Source: Chloroflexaceae bacterium (GTDB lineage Bacteria > Chloroflexota > Chloroflexia > Chloroflexales > Chloroflexaceae). Taken from it: a DNA stretch of 64,000 bases. The stretch spans positions 62,001 through 126,000 of the forward strand of contig JANWYD010000008.1 of assembly GCA_025057155.1 (NCBI GenBank), written 5' to 3'. Below the pieces are notes generated by a model. It was not told the origin of the DNA. It searched no databases and saw only the letters and a program-made list of their open reading frames with translations. Below, one piece after another: positions 49,944 through 58,249 of this stretch; the first letter of the stretch is position 1; each line of letters starts with the position of its first letter. Both the position numbers and the translations under genes were made by a program.

Positions 49944-50528
49944 ATGAGCGAAGAACAGAACATCGCTACGGATAACGAAGCGGCCACTACCGCCGAGACC
50001 GTTCCGCCCGCCGAGACCGCTCCGGTGATTGAGGCCGCTCCGGCGGCTGAGGGCGCCGGGGCGACCCCGGAGGAGTTGCAGGCCCGGCTGGCTGAGGCCG
50101 AGGCCCAGGCCGCCGAATACAAGGATCAGTGGCTGCGCGCCGCCGCCGATTACAAAAACTTCAAGCGCCGCGTCGAGATCGAACGGGCCGAACTGATCCG
50201 CAGCGCCTCGTCGGCGCTGCTGTTGAAACTGCTGCCGGTGCTTGACGACTTCGAGCGAGCCATCGCCAATATTCCCCCTGAGATCGCCGAAACGCCATGG
50301 TGGAGCGGCACGCAGTTGATCGCCCAGAAGTTGCGCACTATCCTTGAGAGCGAAGGGGTGAAACCGATTGAGGCTCTGGGTCAGGAATTCGATCCAAATT
50401 TGCATGAAGCGGTGCTCTACGAAGAGGCTGAAGGCCAGGAAGGCAAGGTCATCGCCGAATTGCAGAAGGGCTACAAACTGGGCGATCGCGTGTTGCGCCC
50501 GAGCATGGTCAAGGTAGGTCGTGGATAA
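49944..50528 (+). CDS. grpE: Nucleotide exchange factor GrpE
   Basis: Releases ADP from DnaK. 194 residues. An acidic, Ala/Pro-rich N-terminal tail precedes the long coiled coil (LQARLAEAEAQAAEYKDQWL, RAAADYKNFKRRVEIER) and the C-terminal four-helix/beta-wing head (LLPVLDDFERAIANIP, QEFDPNLHEAVLY, ELQKGYKLGDRVLRPSMVKV), all family signatures. I chose ATG 49944 (MSEEQNIA) because GAGGAGA sits five bases upstream; the frame is open from 49860 but that part covers a palindromic repeat. dnaK starts 18 bases downstream. Confidence 0.95.
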   Translation: MSEEQNIATDNEAATTAETVPPAETAPVIEAAPAAEGAGATPEELQARLAEAEAQAAEYKDQWLRAAADYKNFKRRVEIERAELIRSASSALLLKLLPVLDDFERAIANIPPEIAETPWWSGTQLIAQKLRTILESEGVKPIEALGQEFDPNLHEAVLYEEAEGQEGKVIAELQKGYKLGDRVLRPSMVKVGRG

Positions 50529-50546
50529 GCGATAGAGTGAGGTTGC

Positions 50547-52433
50547 ATGCCCAAGGTTATCGGAATCGATCTGGGAACCACCAACTCGGTCGTGGCCGTG
50601 GTCGAGGGCGGCGAGGCGGTGGTGATCCCCAACGCCGAGGGATCGCGGCTCACCCCCTCGGTGGTGGCGGTCAACAAGTCCGGCGAGCGTATGGTGGGCC
50701 AGGTGGCCCGCCGCCAGGCTGTGACCAATCCGGAGAATACCATCTTTTCGGTCAAGCGGTTCATTGGCCGGAAGTTCAACGAGCCGACGGTGCAGAAGGA
50801 TCTCAGCCTGGTGCCCTACAAGCTCTCCAGCGCGCCGAATGGCGATGTGCGGGTGCTGATGGGCGGGCGCGAGTACGCGCCTCCGGAGATCTCCGCCATG
50901 GTGCTGCAGAAGCTCAAGGCCGACGCCGAGGCCTACCTGGGCGAACCGGTGACCCAGGCGGTGATTACCGTGCCGGCCTACTTCAACGACAGCCAGCGTC
51001 AGGCCACCAAAGACGCCGGCAAGATCGCCGGGCTGGAGGTGCTGCGCATCGTCAACGAGCCAACCGCTTCGGCCCTGGCCTATGGCCTCGATAAGAAGGG
51101 CAAAGACGAGATCGTGGTCGTCTATGACATGGGCGGCGGCACCTTCGATGTCTCCATCCTCGAACTCAGCGAGGGCGTGGTGGAGGTGAAGGCCACCAGC
51201 GGCGACACGCACCTCGGCGGCGATGATTTCGACCAGCGCATTATTGACTGGCTGGCCGATGAGTTTCGCAAGGAGCACGGCGTTGATCTGCGGCAGGACC
51301 GCATGGCCCTGCAACGGCTCAAGGAGGCCGCCGAAAAGGCCAAGATGGAGCTTTCCAGCGTCGGGCAGACCGAGATCAACCTGCCCTTCATCACCGCCGA
51401 CGCCTCCGGCCCCAAGCATCTGAACATCACCCTGACGCGGTCGAAGCTCGAACAACTCACCGCCGATCTGATCGAGCGCAGCATGGGTCCCGTGCGCCAG
51501 GCCCTCAGCGACGCCGGCCTCAAGCCGTCACAGATTGACGAGGTGATCCTGGTTGGCGGGCAGACGCGCATGCCGGCCATCCAGGAGGCGGTGCGGAAGT
51601 TCTTCGGCAAGGAGCCGAACAAGTCGGTCAACCCCGACGAAGTGGTGGCCATCGGCGCCGCTATTCAGGCCGGCGTGCTCGGCGGCGAAGTGAAGGATGT
51701 GCTGCTGCTCGACGTGACCCCGCTGACCCTCGGGATTGAGACCCTCGGCGGGGTGATGACCCCCCTGATCGAGCGCAATACCACTATCCCCACCCGCAAG
51801 AGCCAGGTCTTCTCAACCGCCAGCGACAATCAAAGCAGCGTTGAGATCCATGTCCTGCAGGGCGAACGGGCCGAGGCGCGCTACAATAAGAGTCTGGGAC
51901 GCTTCGAGCTGTCAGGCATCCCCCCGGCCCCGCGCGGCGTGCCGCAGATCGAGGTGACGTTCGATATTGACGCCAATGGGATTGTGAACGTGACCGCCAG
52001 GGACAAGGCCACCGGCAAGGAGCAACGCATCACCATCACCGCCTCATCGGGCCTGAGCGAGGAGGAGATCGAGCGCATGATCCGCGACGCCGAAGCCCAC
52101 GCCGAGGAGGACCGGCGGCGTCGCGAGTTGATCGAGGCCCGCAACCATGCCGATAGCCTGATCTACACCGCCGAACGCTCCATGCGCGAGGTGGGCGAAG
52201 CCCTCGATGGGGCCATCCGTACCGAGGTGCAGGACAAGATCAGCGCCCTGCGGGCCGTGCTCGATGGCGATGACGTCAACGAGATTCGCAACAAATCGGC
52301 CGAATTGAGCGTCTCGATGCAAAAAATAGGTCAGGCAGCCTATGAGGCCCAGCGCGGGTCGGCCAATGGCGCCGACGCCTCCGGCGGCAAGGCCGGCGAC
52401 GACGTGGTCGAGGGCGAGTACAAAGTAGATTAG
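50547..52433 (+). CDS. dnaK: Molecular chaperone DnaK (Hsp70)
   Basis: ATP-dependent chaperone. 628 residues: nucleotide-binding domain with [37 protein letters not shown] and [18 protein letters not shown], the linker [15 protein letters not shown], then the peptide-binding domain ([37 protein letters not shown]) and a helical lid. The C-terminus ends VEGEYKVD rather than the EEVD-like tail of eukaryotes, but the DDVVEGEY wording is normal for bacteria. Middle gene of grpE-dnaK-dnaJ; dnaJ starts 56 bases later. Confidence 0.98.
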   Translation: MPKVIGIDLGTTNSVVAVVEGGEAVVIPNAEGSRLTPSVVAVNKSGERMVGQVARRQAVTNPENTIFSVKRFIGRKFNEPTVQKDLSLVPYKLSSAPNGDVRVLMGGREYAPPEISAMVLQKLKADAEAYLGEPVTQAVITVPAYFNDSQRQATKDAGKIAGLEVLRIVNEPTASALAYGLDKKGKDEIVVVYDMGGGTFDVSILELSEGVVEVKATSGDTHLGGDDFDQRIIDWLADEFRKEHGVDLRQDRMALQRLKEAAEKAKMELSSVGQTEINLPFITADASGPKHLNITLTRSKLEQLTADLIERSMGPVRQALSDAGLKPSQIDEVILVGGQTRMPAIQEAVRKFFGKEPNKSVNPDEVVAIGAAIQAGVLGGEVKDVLLLDVTPLTLGIETLGGVMTPLIERNTTIPTRKSQVFSTASDNQSSVEIHVLQGERAEARYNKSLGRFELSGIPPAPRGVPQIEVTFDIDANGIVNVTARDKATGKEQRITITASSGLSEEEIERMIRDAEAHAEEDRRRRELIEARNHADSLIYTAERSMREVGEALDGAIRTEVQDKISALRAVLDGDDVNEIRNKSAELSVSMQKIGQAAYEAQRGSANGADASGGKAGDDVVEGEYKVD

Positions 52434-52489
52434 ATGTCTGATGCCCGGCGCCCACAGGCGCCGGGCGTCCCCGCCAAGGAACGAAACGT

Positions 52490-53614
52490 ATGACCACGGG
52501 CGCGAAGCGCGATTACTACGAAGTGCTCGGAGTGAGCCGCACCGCCAGCCAGGAGGAGATCAAGAAGGCCTTCCGGCGCCTGGCGCGACAGTACCATCCC
52601 GACGTGAACAAGGAACCCGGCGCCGAGGCCAAGTTCAAGGAGATCAACGAAGCCTACGAGGTGCTCTCCGACGAACAGAAGCGGGCGGTCTACGACCGCT
52701 TCGGCCACAATGCCCCCGGCAGCATGGGCGGCGCGTATGACCCCTTCGAAGGCGCCGATCCCTTCAGCACCATCTTCGACGCCTTCTTTGGCGGGGCCGC
52801 CGCCGGCCCGCGCGCCCAGCGCGGCCCCCAGCGCGGCGCCGATCTGCGCTACAACCTGCGCCTGTCGTTCGAAGAGGCGGTCTTCGGCACCGAGAAAGAG
52901 ATCGAGTTCCGCCGCCTGGAGGTTTGCCCCAGTTGCCGCGGCAGCGGCGCCGAACCCGGCACCGACCCGGTGCGCTGCCCCAAGTGCCACGGCGCCGGCG
53001 AAGTGCGCCAGCGCGCCCCGCTCTTCAATATGGTTACTGTCACCACCTGCGACCAGTGCGGCGGGACGGGCTTTATCATCCCCATTCCCTGCCGCGAGTG
53101 CCGGGGCGAAGGGCGGGTGCGCCAGCTCCGGCGCATTACCGTCAAGGTCCCCGCCGGGGTGGATGGCAACCAGCAGATCCGCATCAGCGGCGAGGGCGAC
53201 GCCGGGCCGCGCGGGGGACCGCACGGCAATCTCTACGTCGCCCTTGATGTGCAGCCGCATCCCCTCTTCGTGCGCGAGGGCAACGACATTATCCTTGAAT
53301 TGAAGCTCAATGTGGCCCAGGCGGCCCTGGGCGAAGAAGTGGACGTGCCAACCCTCGACGGCGTCGAGAAAATGCGCGTGCCCCCCGGCACCCAGACCGG
53401 GCAGACCTTCCGCCTGCGTGGCAAGGGCGTGCCCTTCCTGCGCCAGCAGGGCCGCGGCGATCAGATCGTGGTGGTGCGCGTGGTCGTTCCCGAGCGGCTG
53501 ACCGAGCAGCAGCGGCGTCTCTTCCAGGAACTGGCGCGCACCTTTGAGACTGAAACGCCCGGCGAGCGTGACGAAGGCTTCTTCGGGCGCATCAAGGATG
53601 CCTTTGGTCTCTAG
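52490..53614 (+). CDS. dnaJ: Co-chaperone DnaJ (Hsp40)
   Basis: Stimulates the DnaK ATPase and delivers substrates. 374 residues: J domain (residues 4-70; [25 protein letters not shown] with the HPD motif), a G/F-rich region, the zinc domain with four CxxCxGxG-type motifs ([32 protein letters not shown]) and the two C-terminal beta domains. Type I DnaJ of usual length. It closes the operon; rlmB follows after 148 bases. Confidence 0.97.
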   Translation: MTTGAKRDYYEVLGVSRTASQEEIKKAFRRLARQYHPDVNKEPGAEAKFKEINEAYEVLSDEQKRAVYDRFGHNAPGSMGGAYDPFEGADPFSTIFDAFFGGAAAGPRAQRGPQRGADLRYNLRLSFEEAVFGTEKEIEFRRLEVCPSCRGSGAEPGTDPVRCPKCHGAGEVRQRAPLFNMVTVTTCDQCGGTGFIIPIPCRECRGEGRVRQLRRITVKVPAGVDGNQQIRISGEGDAGPRGGPHGNLYVALDVQPHPLFVREGNDIILELKLNVAQAALGEEVDVPTLDGVEKMRVPPGTQTGQTFRLRGKGVPFLRQQGRGDQIVVVRVVVPERLTEQQRRLFQELARTFETETPGERDEGFFGRIKDAFGL

Positions 53615-53728
53615 GCCCGCTGCACAGGGTTCAGCCGCCCCCGCCGGGAAGGCGCCAGGCTCTCTCCCCCCTCGTTGAGCAGGGCCGATACGGAAGACGC
53701 TCACAACCCTTTGCGTCCGGATGCGCCC

Positions 53729-53760
53729 AATCTAAAATCCAAAATCCGAAATCCGCAATC
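53729..53760. repeat. AATCC heptamer repeat tract
   Basis: Four to five imperfect units of about seven bases (AATCTAA, AATCCAA, AATCCGA, AATCCGC) immediately before rlmB. Similar tracts: 16500-16521, 17109-17136, 57242-57265 and, inverted, 49670-49690 and 56300-56312. Confidence 0.6.
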
Positions 53761-53762
53761 GT

Positions 53763-54506
53763 ATGACGGAGGTACTGTACGGTCGCAACGCGGTGCGGGA
53801 AGCTCTGCGCGCACGACGGCGCGAGCTGCACCGCCTGCGCATCTCCAGCGGCGTGCAAGAGACCGGCGTGATTGCCGAGATTATCAAGCTCGCCGGGCGG
53901 GCCGGCGTGCCTGTTGAACGGGTGGAACGGCAGGCGCTCGACAGACAACTGCGCGACGTGAACCACCAGGGCGTGGCCCTGGAAACCGGAGCGTACCCCT
54001 ACGTGGAACTGGACGCCTGTCTGGCCCTCGCTGCGGAACGCAAACAGGCCGCCCTGCTCCTGCTCCTGGATCACCTCCAGGATCCGCAGAACATCGGCAC
54101 GCTGCTCCGCACCGCCGAAGCGGTGGGGGTTCACGGGGTGGCGCTGCCGGGTCGCCGCGCCGCCGAAATCACCCCCGCCGTGGTGAACGCCTCCTCAGGG
54201 GCCACCGAGCACCTCCAGATCGCCCTCATCGGCAACCTGGCGCAGACCATCGCCGAATTGCAGCGCAACGGCGTCTGGGTGGTCGGGCTGGAGAACGACG
54301 AGACGGCCCGCGATGTCTACACCGTGGATCTGGATATGCCGCTGGCGCTGGTCGTCGGAGCCGAAGGCGTAGGACTGGCCCGGCTGGTGCGCGAGCGTTG
54401 CGATTTTCTGGTGCGCTTGCCGATCATCGGGCAGATCGGCTCGCTCAACGCCGCCGTGGCGGGCAGCATCGCCCTCTACTTCGCCTGGCGCCAGCGGGCG
54501 CGGTGA
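53763..54506 (+). CDS. rlmB: 23S rRNA (guanosine-2'-O-)-methyltransferase RlmB-like (TrmH family)
   Basis: SPOUT-fold methyltransferase that modifies a ribose in RNA using SAM. 247 residues. The N-terminal substrate-binding part has YGRNAVREALRARRRELHRL; the knot domain has LLLLDHLQDPQNIGTLLRTAEAVG (motif 1), LALVVGAEGVGLARLVRERCD (motif 2) and LPIIGQIGSLNAAVAGSIALY (motif 3, with the SAM loop). These match RlmB; close relatives such as TrmH are hard to exclude. It starts ATG 53763 just after a heptamer AATCC repeat and has only a weak ribosome site (none clear). It ends beside a GTGTGGAG repeat array. Confidence 0.9.
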   Translation: MTEVLYGRNAVREALRARRRELHRLRISSGVQETGVIAEIIKLAGRAGVPVERVERQALDRQLRDVNHQGVALETGAYPYVELDACLALAAERKQAALLLLLDHLQDPQNIGTLLRTAEAVGVHGVALPGRRAAEITPAVVNASSGATEHLQIALIGNLAQTIAELQRNGVWVVGLENDETARDVYTVDLDMPLALVVGAEGVGLARLVRERCDFLVRLPIIGQIGSLNAAVAGSIALYFAWRQRAR

Positions 54507-54509
54507 GGG

Positions 54510-54578
54510 GTGTGGAGGTGTGGAGGTGTGGAGGTGTGGAGATGTCGAAAGCGCCTCAACCACCTCCACGCCTCCACA
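54510..54578. repeat. GTGTGGAG octamer array, second copy
   Basis: Four perfect GTGTGGAG units (54510-54541), then 19 bases, then a degenerate inverse arm CACCTCCACGCCTCCACA (54561-54578). It follows rlmB directly. Same unit as 24489-24550. Confidence 0.7.
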
Positions 54579-54581
54579 GAC

Positions 54582-54610
54582 TTGAAGTGCGGCGCGGGCT
54601 GCGCTAGAAT
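54582..54610 (+). promoter_or_regulatory. Promoter of the 52-residue membrane protein gene
   Basis: TTGAAG (54582-54587), a 17-base spacer and TAGAAT (54605-54610) form a plausible sigma-70 promoter 44 bases before ATG 54654. It starts right after the octamer array. Confidence 0.55.
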
Positions 54611-54653
54611 GGCGGCATATGCCTCTTCCCCCTGTCTGAGTGGAGAGAGAACC

Positions 54654-54812
54654 ATGAAGCTCAATCTACTATTAACCCTCGCCCTGATCGTAGCAGGGAT
54701 CTACATTCTGACGCTGCGCCGCCAGCTCGAAGCGGCCCAGTTGCGCGGCGAGATGTACCGCGAGATCTCGGCGCGTCTTGACCGGCGCGTAACCGAGTTG
54801 ACATCCAGGTGA
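54654..54812 (+). CDS. Small single-span membrane protein
   Basis: 52 residues, unrecognised. It has an N-terminal transmembrane helix (LNLLLTLALIVAGIYILTL, residues 3-21) followed by a charged helix that could be a coiled coil (RRQLEAAQLRGEMYREISARL, shortened here) and ends LTSR. GGAGAGAG lies six bases before ATG 54654, and a good promoter is at 54582-54610, so I believe it is real. The layout resembles LapA-like or FtsB-like small proteins, but the sequence gives no firm match. The name is left open. Confidence 0.6.
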   Translation: MKLNLLLTLALIVAGIYILTLRRQLEAAQLRGEMYREISARLDRRVTELTSR

Positions 54813-55032
54813 ACTATTGTTGCGGGTGCGTGTTCAGATGTACGGCTGAGCACGCAGAGGAGCGTAAACGCAGAGGGTGAGCTTGTTGAAGCTCTTTGCG
54901 CCCTTCTGCGACTCGAAGGCGTTCGGCGGAAGTGAACACTATCCGGCGCGGGAGCAGGGTCAGACGGTAGGGAGATCGCTGCTGGCAGGGCGGCTGCGCC
55001 TTTCCGTGCTCCCGGCAAGATTGATCGCCACT

Positions 55033-55713
55033 ATGACCGCATGGTTCCCGGCGCTGGCCGGAAATCCCGGCGAGGGGGCCGCACGCGGCACGACGCTGAT
55101 CGCGCCGCTTACGATCCGGCCGGCGCGGATGGACGACATTCACGCTATCCTCGCCCTGCACCGCGAAGCGTTCGCCGACAAGTTCGGCAGCGCGTTCGGA
55201 TCCGCGGGCGCCGAGCGGGGCATGGCGGCCCTCGCCAGCGCCTGGCAGCGGCAGGGCGCCTCGGCCCTTCGCGGCATGTTCGTGGCCGAATACCAGCAGC
55301 AGATCATTGGCACCACCACGGTGCGCACCTGGGAGATGGGCGGCGACAATAGCGGAGCAGCGGAACTGGCCTTCCATGAAGAACTGGGCCTGTTCGGAGC
55401 AGCGCGCTCGCTCTTCGCCCTGTCCCTGCTTGATCATCGCATCCAGCGCGGCGAAGGCTTCGTGACCGACGTGGCCGTCCTGGCCCCCTACCGGCGCAGC
55501 GGCGTGGCCCGCGCCCTGCTGGCGCGCGCCGAACAGGAGGCGCGTCTGCGCGGCAAACGCTTCCTGGGGCTCTACGTCGCGGCGCGCAATGACGCTGCAC
55601 AGCGTCTCTATCGCAGCCTGGGCTTCGCCACCGTCCGAGTCCGCCGGTCGCTGCTGGCCTGGCTTATCTTTGGCCAGGGCCGCTGGTACTATATGCGCAA
55701 GGATCTGTTGTAG
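55033..55713 (+). CDS. GNAT-family acetyltransferase
   Basis: Acyl-CoA-dependent N-acetyltransferase fold; substrate unknown. 226 residues from ATG 55033. The GNAT core (about 25-190) starts LTIRPARMDDIHAILALHREAF, has the acetyl-CoA site VTDVAVLAPYRRSGVARALLARAEQEA (R/QxxGxG/A pattern as RRSGVA) and the terminal GLYVAARNDAAQRLYRSLGF. The C-terminal tail is hydrophobic (LLAWLIFGQGRWYYM). The start is uncertain: the frame is open further upstream to 54877 but that part is low-quality sequence, and no strong ribosome site marks either. It lies between the small membrane protein and a response regulator. Confidence 0.85.
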   Translation: MTAWFPALAGNPGEGAARGTTLIAPLTIRPARMDDIHAILALHREAFADKFGSAFGSAGAERGMAALASAWQRQGASALRGMFVAEYQQQIIGTTTVRTWEMGGDNSGAAELAFHEELGLFGAARSLFALSLLDHRIQRGEGFVTDVAVLAPYRRSGVARALLARAEQEARLRGKRFLGLYVAARNDAAQRLYRSLGFATVRVRRSLLAWLIFGQGRWYYMRKDLL

Positions 55714-55771
55714 GAAAACACGGTTCGCTGACACCCGCCATGTGGCGTTCGTCGGGGCTTGCCTCATCGGG

Positions 55772-55777
55772 TATAAT
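55772..55777 (+). promoter_or_regulatory. -10 element (TATAAT) of the response-regulator gene
   Basis: Perfect TATAAT 49 bases before ATG 55826, in a short AT-rich patch after the GNAT gene. No convincing -35. Confidence 0.5.
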
Positions 55778-55825
55778 TTGAGTTAACACGCCATCAACAA
55801 CACGGCAAGTCAGAAAGGACGTCGG

Positions 55826-56209
55826 ATGCACGTGTTATTTGTGGACGACAACCCCCTGATGCAACAGGTCATCAGCCGGTTCCTTGTCAGCCAGGGCTAC
55901 AGCGTCGCCGTCGCGGATAGCGCTGAGCAGGCCCTGAACCTCTCTCGACAGGAGCGCTACCACCTGGTCGTGATTGATATGCGTCTGCCTGATCGCGATG
56001 GCCCTGATCTGTTGAAGGCCCTGCGCCAGGAACCGGGGATGGCGTGCTGTCCGGCGATAGCCGTCAGCGGCCTGGGTGAGGACGATCGGGAACGGACGGT
56101 GGCGGCAGGGTTTGATGCCTTCCTCTCGAAACCTATTGATCTCGACGAACTGCTGGCAGCGGTGCAGCGATACGTTCCTGTGGATCGGGCGCGGGTGCTG
56201 GGGATCTGA
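55826..56209 (+). CDS. Single-domain response regulator (CheY-like receiver)
   Basis: 127 residues: a complete receiver domain without an output domain. MHVLFVDDNPLMQQVI gives the acidic pair, VVIDMRLPDRDGPDLLK the phosphoacceptor Asp (about 51), AVSGLGEDDRE a Ser at the conserved Thr/Ser position, and LSKPIDLDELLAAV the conserved Lys. It should accept phosphate from a histidine kinase or phosphotransfer protein. No kinase is adjacent, so it may serve a distant sensor, or be part of a phosphorelay (RicT also affects one in Bacillus). Own promoter at 55772. Confidence 0.93.
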   Translation: MHVLFVDDNPLMQQVISRFLVSQGYSVAVADSAEQALNLSRQERYHLVVIDMRLPDRDGPDLLKALRQEPGMACCPAIAVSGLGEDDRERTVAAGFDAFLSKPIDLDELLAAVQRYVPVDRARVLGI

Positions 56210-56508
56210 TGTGAAAATAGCCAATAGCTGATAGCCGTCCGCCAGCGATTTTATTGCGGCGGTGTGCGCGTAGCGAATGTGCATCTAGTATTATTTTGAG
56301 TTTTGGATTGCTGGATATGGCGTCCCGACAGGATCGAGCAGTGATGCGTGTGTGTCGTTCAACAGGAATTGGAATACCACGTCCTCCAGTAACCAGGTTG
56401 GCCGATGACGCTCCGGGAGCATAGCGCCCTCCCGGCCTTGCTCATACACCTGGGCTTAGACACGGAAGGTTTCGCCGCGTCTTTCAATCGCCTCCGGAGC
56501 CGAACTGG
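56210..56508. repeat. Spacer with 73-base dispersed element, copy 2
   Basis: 299 bases, no gene seen. The element at 56299-56372 matches 49682-49754. A CCGGGAG/CTCCCGG imperfect hairpin lies at about 56412-56436. The start of the HAD gene follows CGGAG at 56494-56498. Confidence 0.5.
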
Positions 56509-57207
56509 ATGCCTCCATCGCAACGTTTAATCCTGTGGGATGTTGACGGGACGTTGCTCAGCACCGACGGCCTTGCCGCCGAGGCGATGCGCGAGGCGAT
56601 GCGCCGGGTGGTGGGGCCAGCGATTCCGATGGAGCGCACTGCCTACGCCGGCAAGACCGACTGGCAGATTATCCGCGAGAGCTTTCCCACCCTGCCGCCT
56701 GATACCATCGCCGATCGCCTGCAGGCGTTCGCCGCCGCCTACCTGGGCCTGCTGCAGGCCCGCCGCGACGCCCTGGCGGCCCGCTCGCGGGTCTTTCCCG
56801 GCGTAGTGGCGGCTCTGCAAGCCCTTGCGCCGGTCGGCTACCAGGCGCCCCTGACCGGCAACATCGCCGCGGTGGCCCGGCTCAAGCTGGAGTGCGTCGG
56901 CCTGACGGCCTACCTCGATCTGGCCGCGGGCGCCTATGGCGATGACCATTTCCACCGCCCCGACCTGGTGCCAATCGCCGCCGCGCGCGCCGCGGCGCGC
57001 TATGGCCAGTCCTTCCAGCGTGACCAGATCGTGATCGTCGGCGACACGCCCCACGACATCGTCTGCGGCAAGCTCAATGGGGCGCGCACCGTGGCCGTCG
57101 CCACTGGCCCCTATCCTCTCGAGGAACTGCTGGCCCATCAACCCGACGCCGCCCTGCCTGACCTGACCGATGTTGCAGCCGTGGTGGCAGCCGTGGCTGG
57201 AACGTAA
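56509..57207 (+). CDS. HAD-superfamily phosphatase, possibly phosphoglycolate phosphatase
   Basis: 232 residues of the beta-phosphoglucomutase/phosphoglycolate phosphatase branch. Motif I LILWDVDGTLLST (DxDGT, residues 8-20), a helical cap (GKTDWQIIRESFPTLPP), motif II LTGN, the motif III lysine not clear, and motif IV QIVIVGDTPHDIVCG (GDTxxD). Phosphoglycolate phosphatase would make glycolate for the GlcD/GlcE/GlcF oxidase found 11 kb upstream, but other sugar phosphates are possible. CGGAG lies about ten bases before ATG 56509. Convergent with the rhodanese gene. Confidence 0.8.
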   Translation: MPPSQRLILWDVDGTLLSTDGLAAEAMREAMRRVVGPAIPMERTAYAGKTDWQIIRESFPTLPPDTIADRLQAFAAAYLGLLQARRDALAARSRVFPGVVAALQALAPVGYQAPLTGNIAAVARLKLECVGLTAYLDLAAGAYGDDHFHRPDLVPIAAARAAARYGQSFQRDQIVIVGDTPHDIVCGKLNGARTVAVATGPYPLEELLAHQPDAALPDLTDVAAVVAAVAGT

Positions 57208-57264
57208 GGCTGCTTCAGATCGGCATGTTCAGCCCGGAACGCCAATCCAAAATCCCAGATCAGA

Positions 57265-58137
57265 TCACTTCTCCAGCGGTTTATTCGGGTCGTTGCCCCA
57301 TTCGTTCCACGACCCATCGTAGATGGCCACCCGCCTCCCCGTGATCATCTCCAGGGCCAGGGCGACAGGGGTGGCCGAAACGCCCCCGTTGCAGTATGCC
57401 GCCACCTCGCGCCCCTCCAGGTCGTCGAGCGGCGTTCCTGCGGCCAGGAAGCGCGCCCGTAGCTCCTCCACCGGCGCGAAGGTGTGCAGATCGGGGTCGA
57501 GCAGGCTCTGGTAGTACACGTTCAGCGCGCCAGGGATGTGCCCGCCTCGGGCCGCGCGCGACTCCTCGCCCCGATACTCGGCCTCGTTCCGGGCGTCAAT
57601 CAGCACCATGCCGGTGTTCAGCCCGGCCAGGATCTGCGCTGCGGTGCGGCGCAGTTCGGGCCGGGGCCGCGGAGTGAAGATGGCGGGCGGGTAGTTCGGC
57701 ACGTCGGTGGTCAGGGGTCGCCCCTCGGCCTGCCATTTGACCAGGCCGCCGTTGAGGATGCGGGCGTTTTCAAAGCCGTAGTAACGGAGCACCCAGAGCA
57801 GACGGCCGGCAAACATCGCGAACCAGTCGTCGTAGGCCACGACTACGCTGTCGTCGCCGATGCCCCGCTCGCCCAGCACGCGGGCGATCTGCTCCGGCGG
57901 GGCCACCTGCACCGGCACCGGGTCATCCAGGTCCACGATGTCGCGGGTCCAGTCGAGGTACACCGCGCCGGGGATGTGGCCGGCGGCATAATCGGCGTGG
58001 CGGGCGAAGTAGTGGGGTTTCGGCTCGGTGGGCGGCAGCACCAGGCCGCGCATGTCCACAATGCGCAGGCGCGGGTGGCCGAGGTGCTCGGCCAGCCACG
58101 CGGTGCTGACCAGGGGGCCTTCGGGCAGGGTGATCAT
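57265..58137 (-). CDS. Two-domain rhodanese sulfurtransferase
   Basis: Transfers sulfane sulfur from thiosulfate or 3-mercaptopyruvate to a thiophilic acceptor. 290 residues, two rhodanese modules. The N-terminal inactive module has VDMRGLVLPPTEPKPH and GHIPGAVYLDWTRDIVD; the active C-terminal module has LIDARNEAEYRGEE, GGHIPGALNVYYQSLLDP and the active loop VAAYCNGGVSATPVAL with the catalytic Cys. The linker loop CNGGVSA (in place of CRTGVSA-type) makes thiosulfate versus mercaptopyruvate preference unclear. The start at 58137 has AAGGAG about six bases upstream. Minus strand, downstream of the helicase by 112 bases. Confidence 0.92.
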   Translation of the reverse strand: MITLPEGPLVSTAWLAEHLGHPRLRIVDMRGLVLPPTEPKPHYFARHADYAAGHIPGAVYLDWTRDIVDLDDPVPVQVAPPEQIARVLGERGIGDDSVVVAYDDWFAMFAGRLLWVLRYYGFENARILNGGLVKWQAEGRPLTTDVPNYPPAIFTPRPRPELRRTAAQILAGLNTGMVLIDARNEAEYRGEESRAARGGHIPGALNVYYQSLLDPDLHTFAPVEELRARFLAAGTPLDDLEGREVAAYCNGGVSATPVALALEMITGRRVAIYDGSWNEWGNDPNKPLEK

Positions 58138-58222
58138 CAGGACTCCTTCGTTACACTGGATGGAGCCCGGGGAGGCGCCGCCTCCCCGCAGCCGCCTTCT
58201 GTTCGGCCCGCGTTGGAGGAGG

Positions 58223-58245
58223 GTGGGGAAACCAGGTTTCCCCAC
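58223..58245. repeat. GGGGAAACC palindrome, identical to 16452
   Basis: All 23 bases are identical to 16452-16474. It lies between the minus-strand helicase and rhodanese genes, just past the helicase stop. Confidence 0.75.
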
Positions 58246-58249
58246 GCCT

